A DNA stretch of 64,000 nucleotides, from positions 3,286,001-3,350,000 of the forward strand of contig CP078104.1 in the NCBI GenBank assembly GCA_019203745.1, written 5' to 3'. The translations under genes and the position numbers were made by a program. A model generated the notes under the pieces. It had not been told where the DNA came from, searched no databases, and was given only the letters and a program-made list of their open reading frames with translations. This DNA comes from Chryseobacterium sp. E1 (GTDB lineage Bacteria; Bacteroidota; Bacteroidia; Flavobacteriales; Weeksellaceae). Positions 1 through 10,680 of the stretch are shown one piece after another. Positions within the stretch are counted from its first letter, which is position 1, and each line of letters begins with the position of its first letter.

Positions 1-67
1 CTGCAGAAACTGTGTAGACGTAAGCGCAGATTGCTATGGCCCTGATTATTCTGACTTTTATAACTAA
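1..67 (+). CDS. GG-leader bacteriocin-like peptide, C-terminal fragment
   Basis: The reading frame from base 2 to the TAA at 65-67 encodes the last 21 residues of a peptide cut by the window edge. It carries a C-x-x-C-V-x-V-x3-C pattern (CRNCVDVSADC), which matches the restored C-terminus of the next peptide (CKMCVIVDMSC), so the two are tandem paralogues. The N-terminal leader lies outside the window. Function is unknown; by analogy with its neighbour it is probably a small exported cysteine-rich peptide. Confidence 0.6.
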   Translation, partial: CRNCVDVSADCYGPDYSDFYN

Positions 68-92
68 AAAATCAATATACATTAAAACGACT

Positions 93-295
93 ATGAAAAA
101 TTTAAAGAAATTAAACAGAAAAGAACTTCAAACACTGCAAGGAGCAGGCCTGGCCACATGTACAGGATGTCCTAAGAATACAACGTACGGAAACAATCCT
201 GGCGATGCTCCTGCGAGGCTTTTCAGATGCTTCCTGACCGTTGTAAAATGTGCGTGATTGTTGATATGTCATGTATGAGCGGAGGTGTGTCTTAG
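93..295 (+). CDS. GG-leader bacteriocin-like peptide (frameshifted)
   Basis: The start is the ATG at 93, giving MKNLKKLNRKELQTLQGAG, a double-glycine-type leader of the kind seen on many Chryseobacterium bacteriocin-like peptides. Read as given, the frame stops at 257. Restoring one base near 215 continues through EAFQMLPDRCKMC to a TAG at 293-295, for about 67 residues. The restored tail aligns with the upstream peptide (C-x-x-C-V-x-V-x3-C), which supports the correction. The core holds about five cysteines. GG leaders are normally cut by peptidase-domain ABC exporters; none is in the window. Toxin, signal or metal-binding roles are all possible. Confidence 0.65.
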
Positions 296-316
296 AATAT
301 GATCTGTTTAAAACAA

Positions 317-350
317 TAAAAAGCACTGTGAAAACAGTGCTTTTGTTTTT
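317..350. terminator. bidirectional terminator between convergent peptide genes
   Basis: A perfect stem AAAAGCACTG / CAGTGCTTTT with a six-base loop is followed by a T-rich run and preceded by an A-rich run, so it can terminate transcription from both sides. It sits between the plus-strand peptide gene and the minus-strand one. Confidence 0.8.
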
Positions 351-351
351 A

Positions 352-513
352 TTAACAGTTGTCTGGAATGTACATTCCTCTTGGTACGCAGATTAATTCT
401 CCATTGCAGCCTAAGCCGCAGGTTTCATGTATTTCACAGTTTAAGTTACAGGTATAACTGCCTCCGTTTACATTTTTAAGACTTCTTCTGTCTAATTTTT
501 TTAGATTTTTCAT
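352..513 (-). CDS. GG-leader cysteine-rich peptide, 53 aa
   Basis: A small intact minus-strand gene encodes a 53-residue peptide. It begins MKNLKKLDRRSLKNVNGG, an N-terminal leader ending in Gly-Gly with the same MKNLKKL start as the neighbouring peptide. The core after GG has six cysteines in about 35 residues (TCNLNC, TCGLGC, ICV, DNC), which suggests disulfides or another modification. It converges on the other peptide genes across a shared terminator. No maturation enzyme or exporter is visible nearby. Function unknown; bacteriocin-like by leader only. Confidence 0.75.
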   Translation of the reverse strand: MKNLKKLDRRSLKNVNGGSYTCNLNCEIHETCGLGCNGELICVPRGMYIPDNC

Positions 514-565
514 ATTTATTATTAGTTTGAATGCTAAATATAATAAATATTGAATAACAAAAAAA

Positions 566-1584
566 TTATTTTATACTTTTAGAAAGATCAAGCATGGCTT
601 CAATAGGTTTCAATGCTTTTAATCTTAATTCTTCGTCGATAAGAATTTCAGGAAGCTCATATTTCATACATAAATACAATTTTTCCATGGTATTACGCTT
701 CATGTAGAAACATTCTGAACAGTTACAGCTTTCATCAAAAACCAATGCAGGAATCAGTTCCTTGTGAGGAGCACGTTTTCTCATTTCGTGAAGAATTCCT
801 TCTTCTGTAGCAATGATAAATTTCTGACAGTCATCTTTTTCTACGTAGTTCAATAGGGCAGAAGTGGAACCGATAAAGTGAGCCAGTTTTAATACTGCTT
901 CTTCACTTTCAGGATGTGCAATCAGTTTTGCATCCGGATTGTCTGCCAATTGCTGGGCAATTCTTTCCATTGAAAATGCTTCGTGTACTACACAGCTTCC
1001 ATCCCAAAGGATCATATCACGACCTGTTTTTTTAGATAAATATCTTCCAAGGTTTTTATCCGGTGCGAAGATGATAGGTCTGTCTTTCGGAAGTGCTTCT
1101 ATTACGGTTTCAGCATTTGAACTGGTTACGATTATATCACTTTCTGCTTTGGTTTCTGCGTTACAGTTGATGTAAGTGGCAATTAAAGCATTCGGGTGCT
1201 GCTCACGCATTTTTCTCAGTCCTTCTCCGGAACAACCGTCTGCCAGTGAGCATCCGGCCATGGTATCAGGAAGAACTACTTTTTAGTTGGATTCAGAATT
1301 TTAGCGGCTTCAGCCATGAAATGTACTCCACAGAATACAATCATGTCAGCATTGGTATCTTTTGCCTGTCTTGCCAGTTGTAAAGAATCTCCCAGGAAAT
1401 CAGCGATATCCTGAATCTCTCCCGGCTGGTAATAATGGGCAAGAATAACAGCATTTTTTTCCTCTTTAAGTTTAAGAATGGCTTTTACCAACTCTTCTCC
1501 CTGAGGAATAGCAATATCTTTAATATCCAGAAATCCTCTGACAGGAATTGCAGATTTAGCTTTTTCTAATGTTTCGGTACTCAT
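566..1584 (-). CDS. nadA: quinolinate synthase NadA (frameshift artefact)
   Basis: NadA condenses iminoaspartate with dihydroxyacetone phosphate to quinolinate for de novo NAD synthesis, using a 4Fe-4S cluster in the cytoplasm. The N-terminal piece has [21 protein letters not shown] and the C-terminal piece [23 protein letters not shown] and HPE motifs. Cluster cysteines are in FCGVHFMAE, the CSLADGC region and the later NCSEC. The frame breaks at the T-run 1280-1284 (one base short); restoring it gives PTKKVVLPDT and a 339-residue protein, normal for the family. No nadB or nadC neighbour is visible. Confidence 0.95.
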
Positions 1585-1607
1585 ATCAACCTCAATTTTT
1601 TCTTTTA

Positions 1608-1705
1608 TAAAAGTTAGAGATTAGAAACTAGAGGTTAGTATAAAATGAGGATAATTTTCCTGACACTAAAAAACTAACTTCTAATTTCTAACTTCTAGTT
1701 TCTTT
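1608..1705. repeat. intergenic imperfect inverted repeat
   Basis: Arms containing AAACTAGAGGTTAG and CTAACTTCTAGTTT face each other between nadA and gmk. The sequence is built from short GTTAGAAG-like units that recur in other intergenic gaps. It reaches a few bases into the 3' end of gmk. It could fold as RNA but has no clean terminator shape. Confidence 0.5.
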
Positions 1706-2261
1706 CTATAAAACTTTTTATTAAACTTTCTATTTCTATTTTAGCTGCATCAAGATCTTCATTAATCACGATCTTGTCAAACTCGCTGGCGTAGGTCATT
1801 TCTTCTTCTGCCTTTGCTACACGGGTTTTTATGGTTTCTGCATCATCTGTGTTTCTGGAGATCAATCTTCGTTCCAATTCTTCAATGGAAGGCGGTTCTA
1901 TAAAAATAGACAACGCTTTATCACCGAAATATTTTTTTAATGAGATTCCTCCTTTTACATCTACATCAAAAATAACTACTTTTCCCTGATTCCAGATTTT
2001 CTCCACTTCAGATTTTAAAGTACCGTAATATTTGTCAGTATAAACTTCTTCATATTCTACAAAAGCATCTTCGGAAATTTTCTGTCTGAACTCATCAGGT
2101 GTCAGAAAATGATAATCTACCGCATGGACTTCACTTCCTCTCGGTTGTCTCGTTGTACATGAGATTGAAAATTCCAGCTCAGGAAATGTTTCCAGTGAAT
2201 GCTTTACCAATGTAGTTTTTCCGCTCCCTGATGGTGCTGAAAATATAATTACTTTATCCAT
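1695..2261 (-). CDS. gmk: guanylate kinase
   Basis: Gmk phosphorylates GMP to GDP with ATP in the cytoplasm. At 188 residues it has the expected size. The P-loop SAPSGSGKTTL is at residues 8-18, followed by the GMP-binding SCTTRQPRGSEVHAVDYHF segment and the lid region RLISRNTDDAETIKTR. It is intact. It lies 85 bp downstream of yicC on the same strand, a pairing common in bacteria, so the two may be co-transcribed. Confidence 0.96.
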   Translation of the reverse strand: MDKVIIFSAPSGSGKTTLVKHSLETFPELEFSISCTTRQPRGSEVHAVDYHFLTPDEFRQKISEDAFVEYEEVYTDKYYGTLKSEVEKIWNQGKVVIFDVDVKGGISLKKYFGDKALSIFIEPPSIEELERRLISRNTDDAETIKTRVAKAEEEMTYASEFDKIVINEDLDAAKIEIESLIKSFIERN

Positions 2262-2346
2262 TTTTTTGGTTTCGGGTTACGGGTTTGAGTTTCGGGTTTC
2301 TTTTTTAGAAATGGCAACCCACGCATCTCGTACCTCGTATCTATCA

Positions 2347-3203
2347 TTACAATACGTTTAACGTTTGTTCTTTAATTTTTTCAAGGTCATCTTTCATCAT
2401 CACCACCAGTTTCTGGATTTCTGCGTGATTGGCTTTAGAACCTAATGTGTTGATTTCTCTTCCGATTTCCTGAGAAATAAAGCCCAGTTTTTTTCCGTTG
2501 AAAGATTCATTATCCATTACTTCTTTATAGTATTTCAAGTGTTGGGCAAGTCTTACCTTTTCTTCAGAAATATCAAGCTTTTCAGTGAAATAGGCCATTT
2601 CCTGGTAGAAACGTGTTTCGTCAACGTTTTCAAATTCTTTCAAAGATTTCTGATAACGCTCTTTTACGCTTACAATTCTTTCTTCTTCAAAAGGAATTAC
2701 CTCACCAAGATATTTGTCAATATTCTGAATATTTCTGTTTAATTCTTCATGCAGAATGCCGCCTTCAGTTCTTCTGAATTCTTCGAATCTGTCTACCGCA
2801 TTGTTGACAATTTTAGCCAGAGCTTCCCATTCACCTTCCGTTAATTCGTCAGGTCTTGATGTAATGGCATCAGGAAGTCTTACCGCCATTTTAAGGTATT
2901 CGAAATTGGGGCCGTCTGAAGCTATGTTTTTAAGCTCGTTGATATAAGAATCAATTAAATTTTTATTAATTTTTACATCATTGGACTCTTCAAGATTTTC
3001 TATATTAACGTAGCAGTCTACTTTTCCACGGATAATTCTATCGTTAAGAATTTTTCTGATTTCAAATTCTTTTTCTTTATAACGTAAAGGAATTTTAATA
3101 TTCAAATCAAAGCTCTTGCTGTTCAATGATTTAATATCTATTGTAATTTTTTTCCTTCAAAAACATCTTCGGCTCTACCGAATCCGGTCATTGATAAAAT
3201 CAT
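2347..3203 (-). CDS. yicC: YicC family endoribonuclease (frameshift artefact)
   Basis: YicC/YloC proteins are RNases that degrade certain small RNAs. The intact-looking part begins at NSKSFDLN, but the true start is the ATG at 3201-3203, encoding MILSMTGFGRAED, the family's diagnostic N-terminus. The A-run (plus-strand T-run 3147-3153) is one base short; restoring it joins EGKKITIDIKSLNSK. About 285 residues result, the usual length. The C-terminus has the typical KLGFISQEIGREINTLGSKA motif. A TATCTTTG promoter element lies just upstream at 3220-3227. Confidence 0.93.
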
Positions 3204-3219
3204 AGTTTTTATTGTTCTA

Positions 3220-3227
3220 CAAAGATA
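3220..3227 (-). promoter_or_regulatory. -7 promoter element of yicC
   Basis: The minus strand reads TATCTTTG, an exact match to the Bacteroidota -7 consensus TAnnTTTG, about 17 bases before the yicC ATG. Confidence 0.65.
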
Positions 3228-3302
3228 AACAATTAAGTCTATAATGTGATACAATGAAATTTCAACGTATACAATCTGATCATTCAATTTTAAATTTATT
3301 TT

Positions 3303-3432
3303 AAACCATTAAGATTTTAATGAAGATGTTAAGAATATTAAGATGAGCTTCGCTTTTAGCATAATGCTTAAAAGAAATCTATTGGATTTTTTTCTTAATT
3401 AAACTTAACAACTTAAATATCCTTAATGGTTC
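3303..3432. repeat. dispersed palindromic element, copy 1
   Basis: It is bounded by AACCATTAAG on the left and its inverse CTTAATGGTT on the right. Inside are AAGAATATTAAGATGAGCTT, a GCTTCGCTTTT centre and TTAACAACTTAAA. It lies in the divergent gap between yicC and miaA. Four relatives are at 4441, 19493, 33517 and 57421. Confidence 0.8.
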
Positions 3433-3489
3433 AAAACAATCCGCAGTTTTTAGTATTTAAAAATAAAAATTCAAATAAACCCATTTTCG

Positions 3490-3497
3490 TAAATTAG
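3490..3497 (+). promoter_or_regulatory. -7-like element abutting miaA start
   Basis: TAAATTAG resembles TAnnTTTG with A at position 7. It ends four bases before the GTG of miaA, so transcription would begin at or next to the start codon (leaderless or nearly so). Confidence 0.45.
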
Positions 3498-3501
3498 CGC
3501 T

Positions 3502-4422
3502 GTGAAAAAGAAAAATTTAATTTCTGTTGTAGGACCCACCGGCATTGGTAAAACGAAATTGGCAATTGATTTGGCTCAACATTTCAATACCGAGATTATT
3601 TCCTGTGATTCCCGTCAGTTTTTTAAAGAAATGAAAATAGGAACGGCTGCCCCTTCGGAAGAGGAACTGGCGGGTGCATCTCATCATTTCATTGGAAACC
3701 TTTCAGTGGAAGACTATTATTCTATTGGGCAGTATGAAGAAGATGCTCTTCAAAAGCTTAATGAACTTTTTGCTACTCATGATACGGTCATTCTTGTTGG
3801 TGGAAGCATGATGTACGAAAAAGCGGTGATAGAAGGTCTGCATGATCTTCCGGAAGCCAATGCTGAAAACCAGGAGAAGCTTCAAAATATTATGGAGCAG
3901 GAGGGAATAGAAAAACTTCAGGAAATCTTACAGGAACTTGATCCTGAGTATTTCAGTGTGGTGGATATTCACAATCACCGCAGGCTGTTGAGAGCCATTG
4001 ATATTATCTGGCAAACGGATAAGAAATATTCTGAACATATTTCGGTTTCTCAAAATGGAAGGGATTTTAATGTAATCAGAATCGGAATAGAAGCTCCAAG
4101 AGAAGAACTGTACGACAGAATCAACCGTAGGGTGGATATTATGATGGAGAAAGGCTTGCTGGATGAGGTAAAAGGTCTTGAGAAATTCAAAGAACTGACT
4201 GCTTTAAATACGGTAGGTTATGCAGAACTTTTCAAATATTTTGATGGAGAGTGGGATCTTGATTTTGCTGTTTCAGAAATTAAAAAGAATAGCCGAAGAT
4301 ATGCAAAACGACAGCTGACATGGTACAGAAAGGCGGATGATATTCATTATTTACAGTTGGGATATTCTGAAAAGGACTATGAAGATTTGTTGGAATGGCT
4401 TGCGGAGCAATTTCAGGAATAA
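3502..4422 (+). CDS. miaA: tRNA dimethylallyltransferase MiaA
   Basis: MiaA transfers a dimethylallyl group to A37 of tRNAs reading UNN codons. The protein is intact, 306 residues, with a GTG start. The P-loop VGPTGIGKTKLA is at residues 10-21 and is followed by the family signatures SCDSRQFF (residues 34-41), VGGSMMYEKA and RRYAKRQLTWYRK near the C-terminus. A palindromic repeat copy lies on each side, and the gene stands alone. Confidence 0.97.
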   Translation: MKKKNLISVVGPTGIGKTKLAIDLAQHFNTEIISCDSRQFFKEMKIGTAAPSEEELAGASHHFIGNLSVEDYYSIGQYEEDALQKLNELFATHDTVILVGGSMMYEKAVIEGLHDLPEANAENQEKLQNIMEQEGIEKLQEILQELDPEYFSVVDIHNHRRLLRAIDIIWQTDKKYSEHISVSQNGRDFNVIRIGIEAPREELYDRINRRVDIMMEKGLLDEVKGLEKFKELTALNTVGYAELFKYFDGEWDLDFAVSEIKKNSRRYAKRQLTWYRKADDIHYLQLGYSEKDYEDLLEWLAEQFQE

Positions 4423-4440
4423 ATTTTCCTGAATTATTTT

Positions 4441-4565
4441 AAACCATGAAGGAGCTATTAAGATGTTAAGAATATTAAGAAAGCTTCGCCTTGTAAAGTA
4501 TTGTCTTAAAAATCTATTTGATTTTTCTTAATTAATCTTAACAACTTAAATGTTCTTAATGGTTC
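4441..4565. repeat. dispersed palindromic element, copy 2
   Basis: It begins AAACCATGAAGG and ends TTCTTAATGGTTC. It shares AGATGTTAAGAATATTAAG, AGCTTCGCC and CTTAACAACTTAAAT with copy 1. It fills the convergent gap between miaA and the efflux outer-membrane gene. Confidence 0.8.
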
Positions 4566-4595
4566 AATGAACATTCATTTCATCAATAAGGCCAT

Positions 4596-4626
4596 AAAAA
4601 ATGCGGCTCTGAAAAGAACCGCATCT
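4596..4626 (-). terminator. terminator of the RND efflux operon
   Basis: The stem ATGCGGCTCT / AGAACCGCAT encloses a short GAAA-type loop and is followed on the minus strand by a run of six T. It lies just beyond the stop of the outer-membrane channel gene. Confidence 0.75.
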
Positions 4627-4649
4627 TAAAACAAATATAATTTAATTTA

Positions 4650-6059
4650 CTACTTCCAACCGCCGCCCAGCGCTCTGTATAAATCTACAATGCTGCTTAA
4701 TCTCTGCCTTTTAATGGAAGCCAGATTCAACTCTGCCTGTAGGGAATTCCCCTGTGCTGTAATCACTTCCAGGTAATTGGCTGAACCTCCTTTGTAAAGA
4801 AGTTGTGCACTTTTAATTCCATCTTTTAGTGTAGTTGCCTGTTCTGTCGCTTTTTGTTCCTGAACTTTTAAGTTTTCATTGGAAACCAAGGCATCAGAAA
4901 TTTCTCCCACAGCATTTAATACCGATTGACGGAATGCAAGAACATTTTTTCTCTTTGAATTTTTGCTACTTCCAGATCTGTTTTCAATTGTCTTTTCTGA
5001 AAAATAGGCTGGGTAATTCCTCCTAAAACCGATCCGAATAACGAAGCCGGAATCTGGAACCAGTTATCAAATTTGAATGAATTAACCCCTCCGTTGGCTG
5101 TAATTTTTAATGCCGGATACATATTGGCCTGGGCAATTCCTACCATCGCATTGGATTCTAATAAAACCAATTCCTGCTGGCGTACATCCGGTCTGCGGCT
5201 TACCATAGCTGCCGGAAGTCCTGCTGTAATGTTTTGAGGTAATGAAGTATCAGACATTTCAATGGTTCTGTTTACTTTATTGGGCAGCTCACCAGTTAAA
5301 ATACTCAATGCATTTTCCTGAATGGCGATATTCTGCTCTAGCTGAGCAATCAGAAGTTCTGTTGCCTGTTTTTGTGCTGCTGCCTGCTGTACTCCTAAAG
5401 AGGTGTTGTCACCACTTTCCCACATTTTTGGGTCATTAACAGGGTATTGGTGGTCAGTTCCAGATTCGATTTTGCAATAGCTAATTGTCTATCAAGCATC
5501 AACAAATTATAATACCCTTGTGCAATAGCTGCTACCACTTGAGTCTGAACTGCTTTTGAACCTTCATAGGTCTGAAGATACTGCATTCTTGAAACTTCCT
5601 GCTGGTTTTTGATTTTCCCCAGATGTCAGCTTCCCATGAAAGGTTGAAGGCTGCATTATAGTCTTCAACATGGCTTGAACCTAAAAATAAATTTAAGCTT
5701 TGTCCATTCATACTGTTTTTGGAAGGCCTTGAAATCTGTCCGCTTACTCCGAAACCTACATCCGGATATTGCATATATTTTGCCTGTTTCAGTTTTTCCT
5801 GTGAAGCAGCAACCTGCTTTAGGGCAATCTGAAGATCATAATTATTTTTAATTCCTTTTTCAATCAGTCCCTGTAAAATAGGATCACTGAAAAACTGTTT
5901 CCACTCCAGGTTAGCTATACTGGCTGTGTCTGCAGTGGCAGTGTACTGGAATTTTTCCGGAAGTGGAAGCTCAGGTTCCGTGTAGGCCAGTTTAGACACA
6001 CACGAAACAGAGCCGATGGCCAGCACAAATGTTAGAATAATATTTTTTACTCGTTTCAT
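4650..6059 (-). CDS. RND efflux outer-membrane channel lipoprotein (frameshifted)
   Basis: This is the TolC/OprM-type outer-membrane exit duct of the tripartite pump encoded just upstream. The start is taken at the ATG at 6057-6059 (MKRVKNIILTF), giving a lipoprotein signal with SVSC at the lipobox. Family features include WEADIWGKSK, the YYNLLMLDRQLAIAKSNLELT repeat helix, AMVSRRPDVRQQELVL and the C-terminal RQRLSSIVDLYRALGGGWK. Frame breaks near 5585-5610, 5395-5425 and 4911-4916 divide it into four pieces; the joined length is about 470 residues, normal for the NodT/OprM group. Confidence 0.9.
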
Positions 6060-6228
6060 AGTTTTTAAACTTTTAATTGAAGACAAAACTTAGAGAGGTT
6101 TCTGTTGATGCAAAAATTTCTTTAGTAGGAGAAAATAGGTAGTTTTTAAAACCATTAAGAACAGGCAGGTAAATAGGTAAACCTATGATCTTAAAATTTT
6201 CTCTAAGTTTTTGTCATTCATTTTTTTA

Positions 6229-9200
6229 TTAGTGACTAGCAGCTAAAAGTTCTTCCTCCATTTGTTTTTTCAGAAGTCTTTTCTTTTTCTGCTTGGCATT
6301 TTTTCATGCAGGTACTGGAACACTACATACATTACCGGAATGATAAAGATCCCGAAGATTACCCCTGTAAGCATTCCTCCTACGGTACTGTAACCGATAG
6401 AGTGGTTTCCTTTTGAAGAAGCACCTTGCGTCCATACCAGTGGAAGCATTCCCACGATGAAGGCAAAAGAGGTCATTAAGATCGGTCTTAAACGTAATCT
6501 TGATGCCTGAAGTGCTGATTCTATCAGTGTTTTACCTGCCTTTCTTCTCTGTACGGCAAATTCTACAATCAGGATGGCATTCTTTGCTAATAGTCCTACC
6601 AGCATGATCAATCCTACCTGAACGTAAATATTGTTATCAATTCCTGCTAATCCTGTGAAGGCAAATACTCCGAAAATCCCTGTAGGAATGGTAAGAATAA
6701 TCGCAAAAGGAAGGATATAACTTTCATATTGAGCTGCCAGTAAGAAGTAAACAAAAAGAATACTTAAGAAGAAAATAAAGGCAGTCTGTCCGCTTGTTTT
6801 AATTTCTTCACGGGTAATCCCCTGTCCACTCATATCCGTATCCTCTCGGAAGGGATTGCTGAGCCACTTCTTCTACCGCTTTGATGGCATCTCCGGTACT
6901 GTAACCAGGTTTTGGAGTTCCGTTAATTGTTACGGCATTGAAAAGGTTATTTCTTGTTACCGTCTCAGGACCGAAAGACCTTTTAACGTTACCAGAGTTT
7001 TGGCAGGCAACATTTCTCCTGATTTATTTTTCACATAAATTCCTTCCAGTGAATTGACATCTGTACGGTAAGGAATATCTGCCTGTGCCATTACTCTGTA
7101 ATATTTTCCGAATCTGTTGAAATCCGATACAAAGCTACTTCCGAAATAAATCTGCATGGTCTGCATCAGTTCTGTTACAGAAACACCCAGCTGATTGGCT
7201 TTATCAGTATCCACATCAATAGTATACTGAGGGTTTCCTGCCGCATAGGTTGTAAAGGCAAATGCAATTTCAGGTCTTTTCATCAGCTCTCCAATGAACT
7301 GTTGAGTGGTTGTTCCCAACTGTTCGAAAGAACCGTTTGTTTTATCCTGAAGCATGAACTCAAATCCGGAAACGTTACCGAAACCTTGTACAGTAGGGAA
7401 GTTGAAGAAGAATGCATTGGCATCTTTCACTTGGCTTACCTTACCTGTCAATGTCGCTGCAATCTGATCAGGATCTTTCATTTCACCACGCTTGTCATAA
7501 TCTTTAAGCTTAATAAAACCTGCAGAATATGGAGAAGCGTTGGCATTACTGATAAAGTTCATCCCATCTGCTACCCAAAGGTGGTTGGTTGCTTTTTCCC
7601 CGTTGATAATTTTATCAATTTGAGCTGTCGCTCTGTGTGTTCTTTCTAATGAACTTCCCGGAGGAGTATTCACGGCATACAGTACGAATCCCTGGTCTTC
7701 CGTAGGAATAAATCCTGATGGTGCTTTTTTGATCAAAAATACACTTGCTGCGGTGATGACAACAAGACCTCCTATCGCAACCCATTTGTTTTTAATTAAA
7801 AACTTAAGGCTATAGATATATTTTCTGGTCATGCTGTTGAAGCTGGCATTAAAAGCATTGAAGAATCTTGCTCCAAAACCTTTTTATGACCGTGCTCACC
7901 ATGTTCTCCCTGAGGATCATTCAAGAACATCGCACATAATGCAGGACTCAATGTCAATGCATTCACTGCTGAAATTAAGATGGCAATCGCTAATGTGAAG
8001 GCAAACTGTCTGTAGAAAACTCCCGCAGGTCCCTGCATAAATCCAACCGGAATAAACACGGCACACATTACCAATGTAATGGAAATAATGGCTCCTGAAA
8101 TTTCGCTCATCGAATGCATCGTAGCATGTTCTACAGGCATTCCCGTCTGTTCCATTTTAGAATGGACGGCTTCTACCACCACAATCGCATCATCCACTAC
8201 GATACCAATGGCAAGTACCAATGCAAATAAGGTAAGCATGTTGATACTGAAACCAAATAACTGAAGGAAGAAGAAGGTTCCGATAATTGCTACCGGTACA
8301 GCAATAGCCGGAATTAAGGTAGATCTGAAATCCTGAAGGAAAATAAATACTACGATAAATACCAATACGAAAGCAATAACAAGCGTTTCCACAACCTGAT
8401 GGATAGAAGCATCCAGGAAGTCTTTGGAATTATACATGATAATGGGTTTCACTCCTTTTGGAAGAGTGGTTTCCATTACTTTTACCTGCTTTTCAATTTC
8501 GGTAAGGATTTCGTTGGCGTTGGAACCTGCTGTCTGCAGGATAGCAAATCCGGCAACCGGTTTTCCATCTACTCTGTTGGTCGCAGTATAGGTATAAGAA
8601 CCAAATTCTACTCTTGCAACATCTTTTAATCTTAAGAAAGATCCATCACTGTTTGCTTTGATGGCGATATTTTCATAGTCTTCACCCTTATTCAGTTTTC
8701 CTTTATATTTAAGGATATATTCGTAAGTTTCCTTACTTCCCTGTCCCAAACGACCTGGAGCAGCTTCAAGGTTGTGATCTTTAATGGCTCCTAACACTTC
8801 CTGAGGAGAAAGATTATTAGCTCCAGACGATCTGGTTTCAGCCAGATTCTCATGGAATAATCCCTTGTTCCGAATACCTGAGCCTGTGCAACCCCAGGGA
8901 TACGCTGTATCTGTGGAATTACGTTGATCTTCAGGTAATTTTGAAGGAATAATTCATCATATTGTTTTTCATCTTCACTGGTTAATCCCATGAACATGAT
9001 CATACTGTTCTGAACCTTCTGGGTTGAAATCCCGGCCTGTACCACTTCCTGAGGCAGCTGGCTCATCGCTTTCGATACACGGTTCTGTACGTTTACTGCT
9101 GCATTATCAGCATCTGCTCCCTGTTTGAAGAAAACACTCAGGGTCATAGTACCGTCGTTACTGGAGTTGGAAGTCATATAGGTCATATTCTCAACCCCGT

Positions 9201-9408
9201 TCACGGCTTCCTCAATAGGAGTGGCAACCGAACGTGCTACAACCTCAGCATTAGCTCCAGGATAGAATGCCGTTACCTGAACGCTTGGTGGAGCGATATC
9301 CGGGAAGAGGGCAATCGGTAAATTAAAGAGAGACAAAGCTCCCAATAATAAGAGTATTATGGAGATGACCGTTGAAAGGACCGGTCTTTCTATAAATTGT
9401 TTTAACAT
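6229..9408 (-). CDS. HAE1-type RND multidrug efflux pump (frameshifted)
   Basis: This is the inner-membrane proton-driven pump of the AcrB/MexB type. The start MLKQFIERPVLSTVISIILL and the motifs FPDIAPPSVQVTAFYPGANA, GIVVDDAIVVVEAV (with the proton-relay Asp pair) and AKNAILIVEFA are characteristic. Breaks lie near 8791-8815, 7832-7885, 6957-6985, 6834-6860 and 6299-6304. At the last site a T-run is one short; restoring it ends the protein at EEELLAASH with TAA at 6229-6231 rather than at 6270. Corrected length is about 1059 residues. The drug substrate cannot be read from sequence. Confidence 0.93.
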
Positions 9409-9448
9409 AAGAAGTTTATTTTTTTAAGTCTTCTGCATTCGGAAAGGA

Positions 9449-10611
9449 CTATAATGGTTTTGCTTTTAATAAGCTGTCAGAAGAAATGTTTTTCGGCTTG
9501 ATGGAAGCACCATCTTTCAGGTTGCCAATTCCTGTGTATACGATTTTTTCTCCAGGCTTAAGCCCTTCAGAAATAAAGTAATAGCTATCCGTTTTTCCTG
9601 AAATTTTAATAGGTCTTCCCATTACTTTCTTATCTTTATCCATTACATAGACATACGTTTTGTCCTGTATTTCGAATGTAGATTCCTGTGGAATAACCAC
9701 TGCATTAGAAATCAGTTGAGGCATACGCACTCTTCCTGTATTTCCGGTTCTTAAAGTTCCGTTGGCATTAGGGAAAACGGCACGTACACTGATGGCTCCC
9801 GTAGTTTTGTCAAACTGTCCGTCTACCTACAATACTCAATCTTCCTTTTTCAGGGTAAGTACTGTTGTCGGCAATCACAAGATCTACCATCGGCATATTT
9901 TTCAGTTTTTCTTCAAGACTTGCTCCCGGATATTTGTTCTGGAAAGCAATGAAGTCAAGTTCGCTTAAAGAGAAATATGCATAGATTTCACTGATATCAG
10001 ATAATAAAGTCAATGGATTCACATCTGTTCTGGAGATCAGACTTCCTTTTTATAAGGAATTCTTCCGATATAACCGCTTACAGGAGCTGTAATGGTTGTA
10101 AATCCTACGTTGATTCTGGCGCTTCCTACAGAAGCTCTCGCTTGTGCAGCTGCTGCTACAGCCGCTTCATAATTGGCTTTTGCAGTTTTAAGCTGTACAT
10201 CAGAAACAACTTTGGCAGCAACCAGTGGCTGAAGTCTGTCAACTTCCACTCTTGCTTTTTGGATATTGGCATTGGCAGCCTGAAGATTAGCCTGAGCCAT
10301 ATTCATCTGTTCGCCGTAACTTCTTGAATCTATTTTAAATAATGGTTGTCCTGCTCTTACATAAGCTCCTTCTTCTACATAGATTCTATCGAGGTAACCA
10401 TCTACCTGAGATCTGATTTCTACGTTGTTTTTCCTTCTAAAGCAGTTGGGAATTCCTGATATGTAGTAGCGGGCGAGGTGATAACGGTATAAACCGGAAG
10501 TTCTGGAGCTGGAGGTGCGGCATTGGTTCCTTCTGCGGCTTTTGTGCAGCTCTGTAAAAGAATTATACTTGCAATAAGTACAATAAACCTTGTTTTTCCA
10601 GGTAATTTCAT
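9449..10611 (-). CDS. RND efflux periplasmic adaptor lipoprotein (frameshifted)
   Basis: This is the HlyD/AcrA-type membrane fusion protein linking pump and channel. The N-terminus MKLPGKTRF has a signal with LLQSC as lipobox. A coiled-coil hairpin lies around MNMAQANLQAANANIQKA to VVSDVQLKTAKANYE, followed by the lipoyl half APVSGYIGRI and beta-barrel segments (GRLSIVGRR, VYVMDKDKKVMGRPI). Breaks near 10430, 10025-10037 and 9731-9830 divide it. Joined length is about 388 residues, typical for AcrA homologues. It is first of the three pump genes. Confidence 0.92.
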
Positions 10612-10680
10612 TGTTGGTTTAATTTTTTTAATGAAGTGTTAGAGGTAAGTAAAGTGTTTTGATAAATGCTGTATTTTTTC

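Noticed and set aside
4650..10611. Decayed pseudogenes in the RND efflux operon
   Set aside because: Breaks are single-base and homopolymer-linked, with conserved protein on both sides and equal density in essential genes elsewhere.
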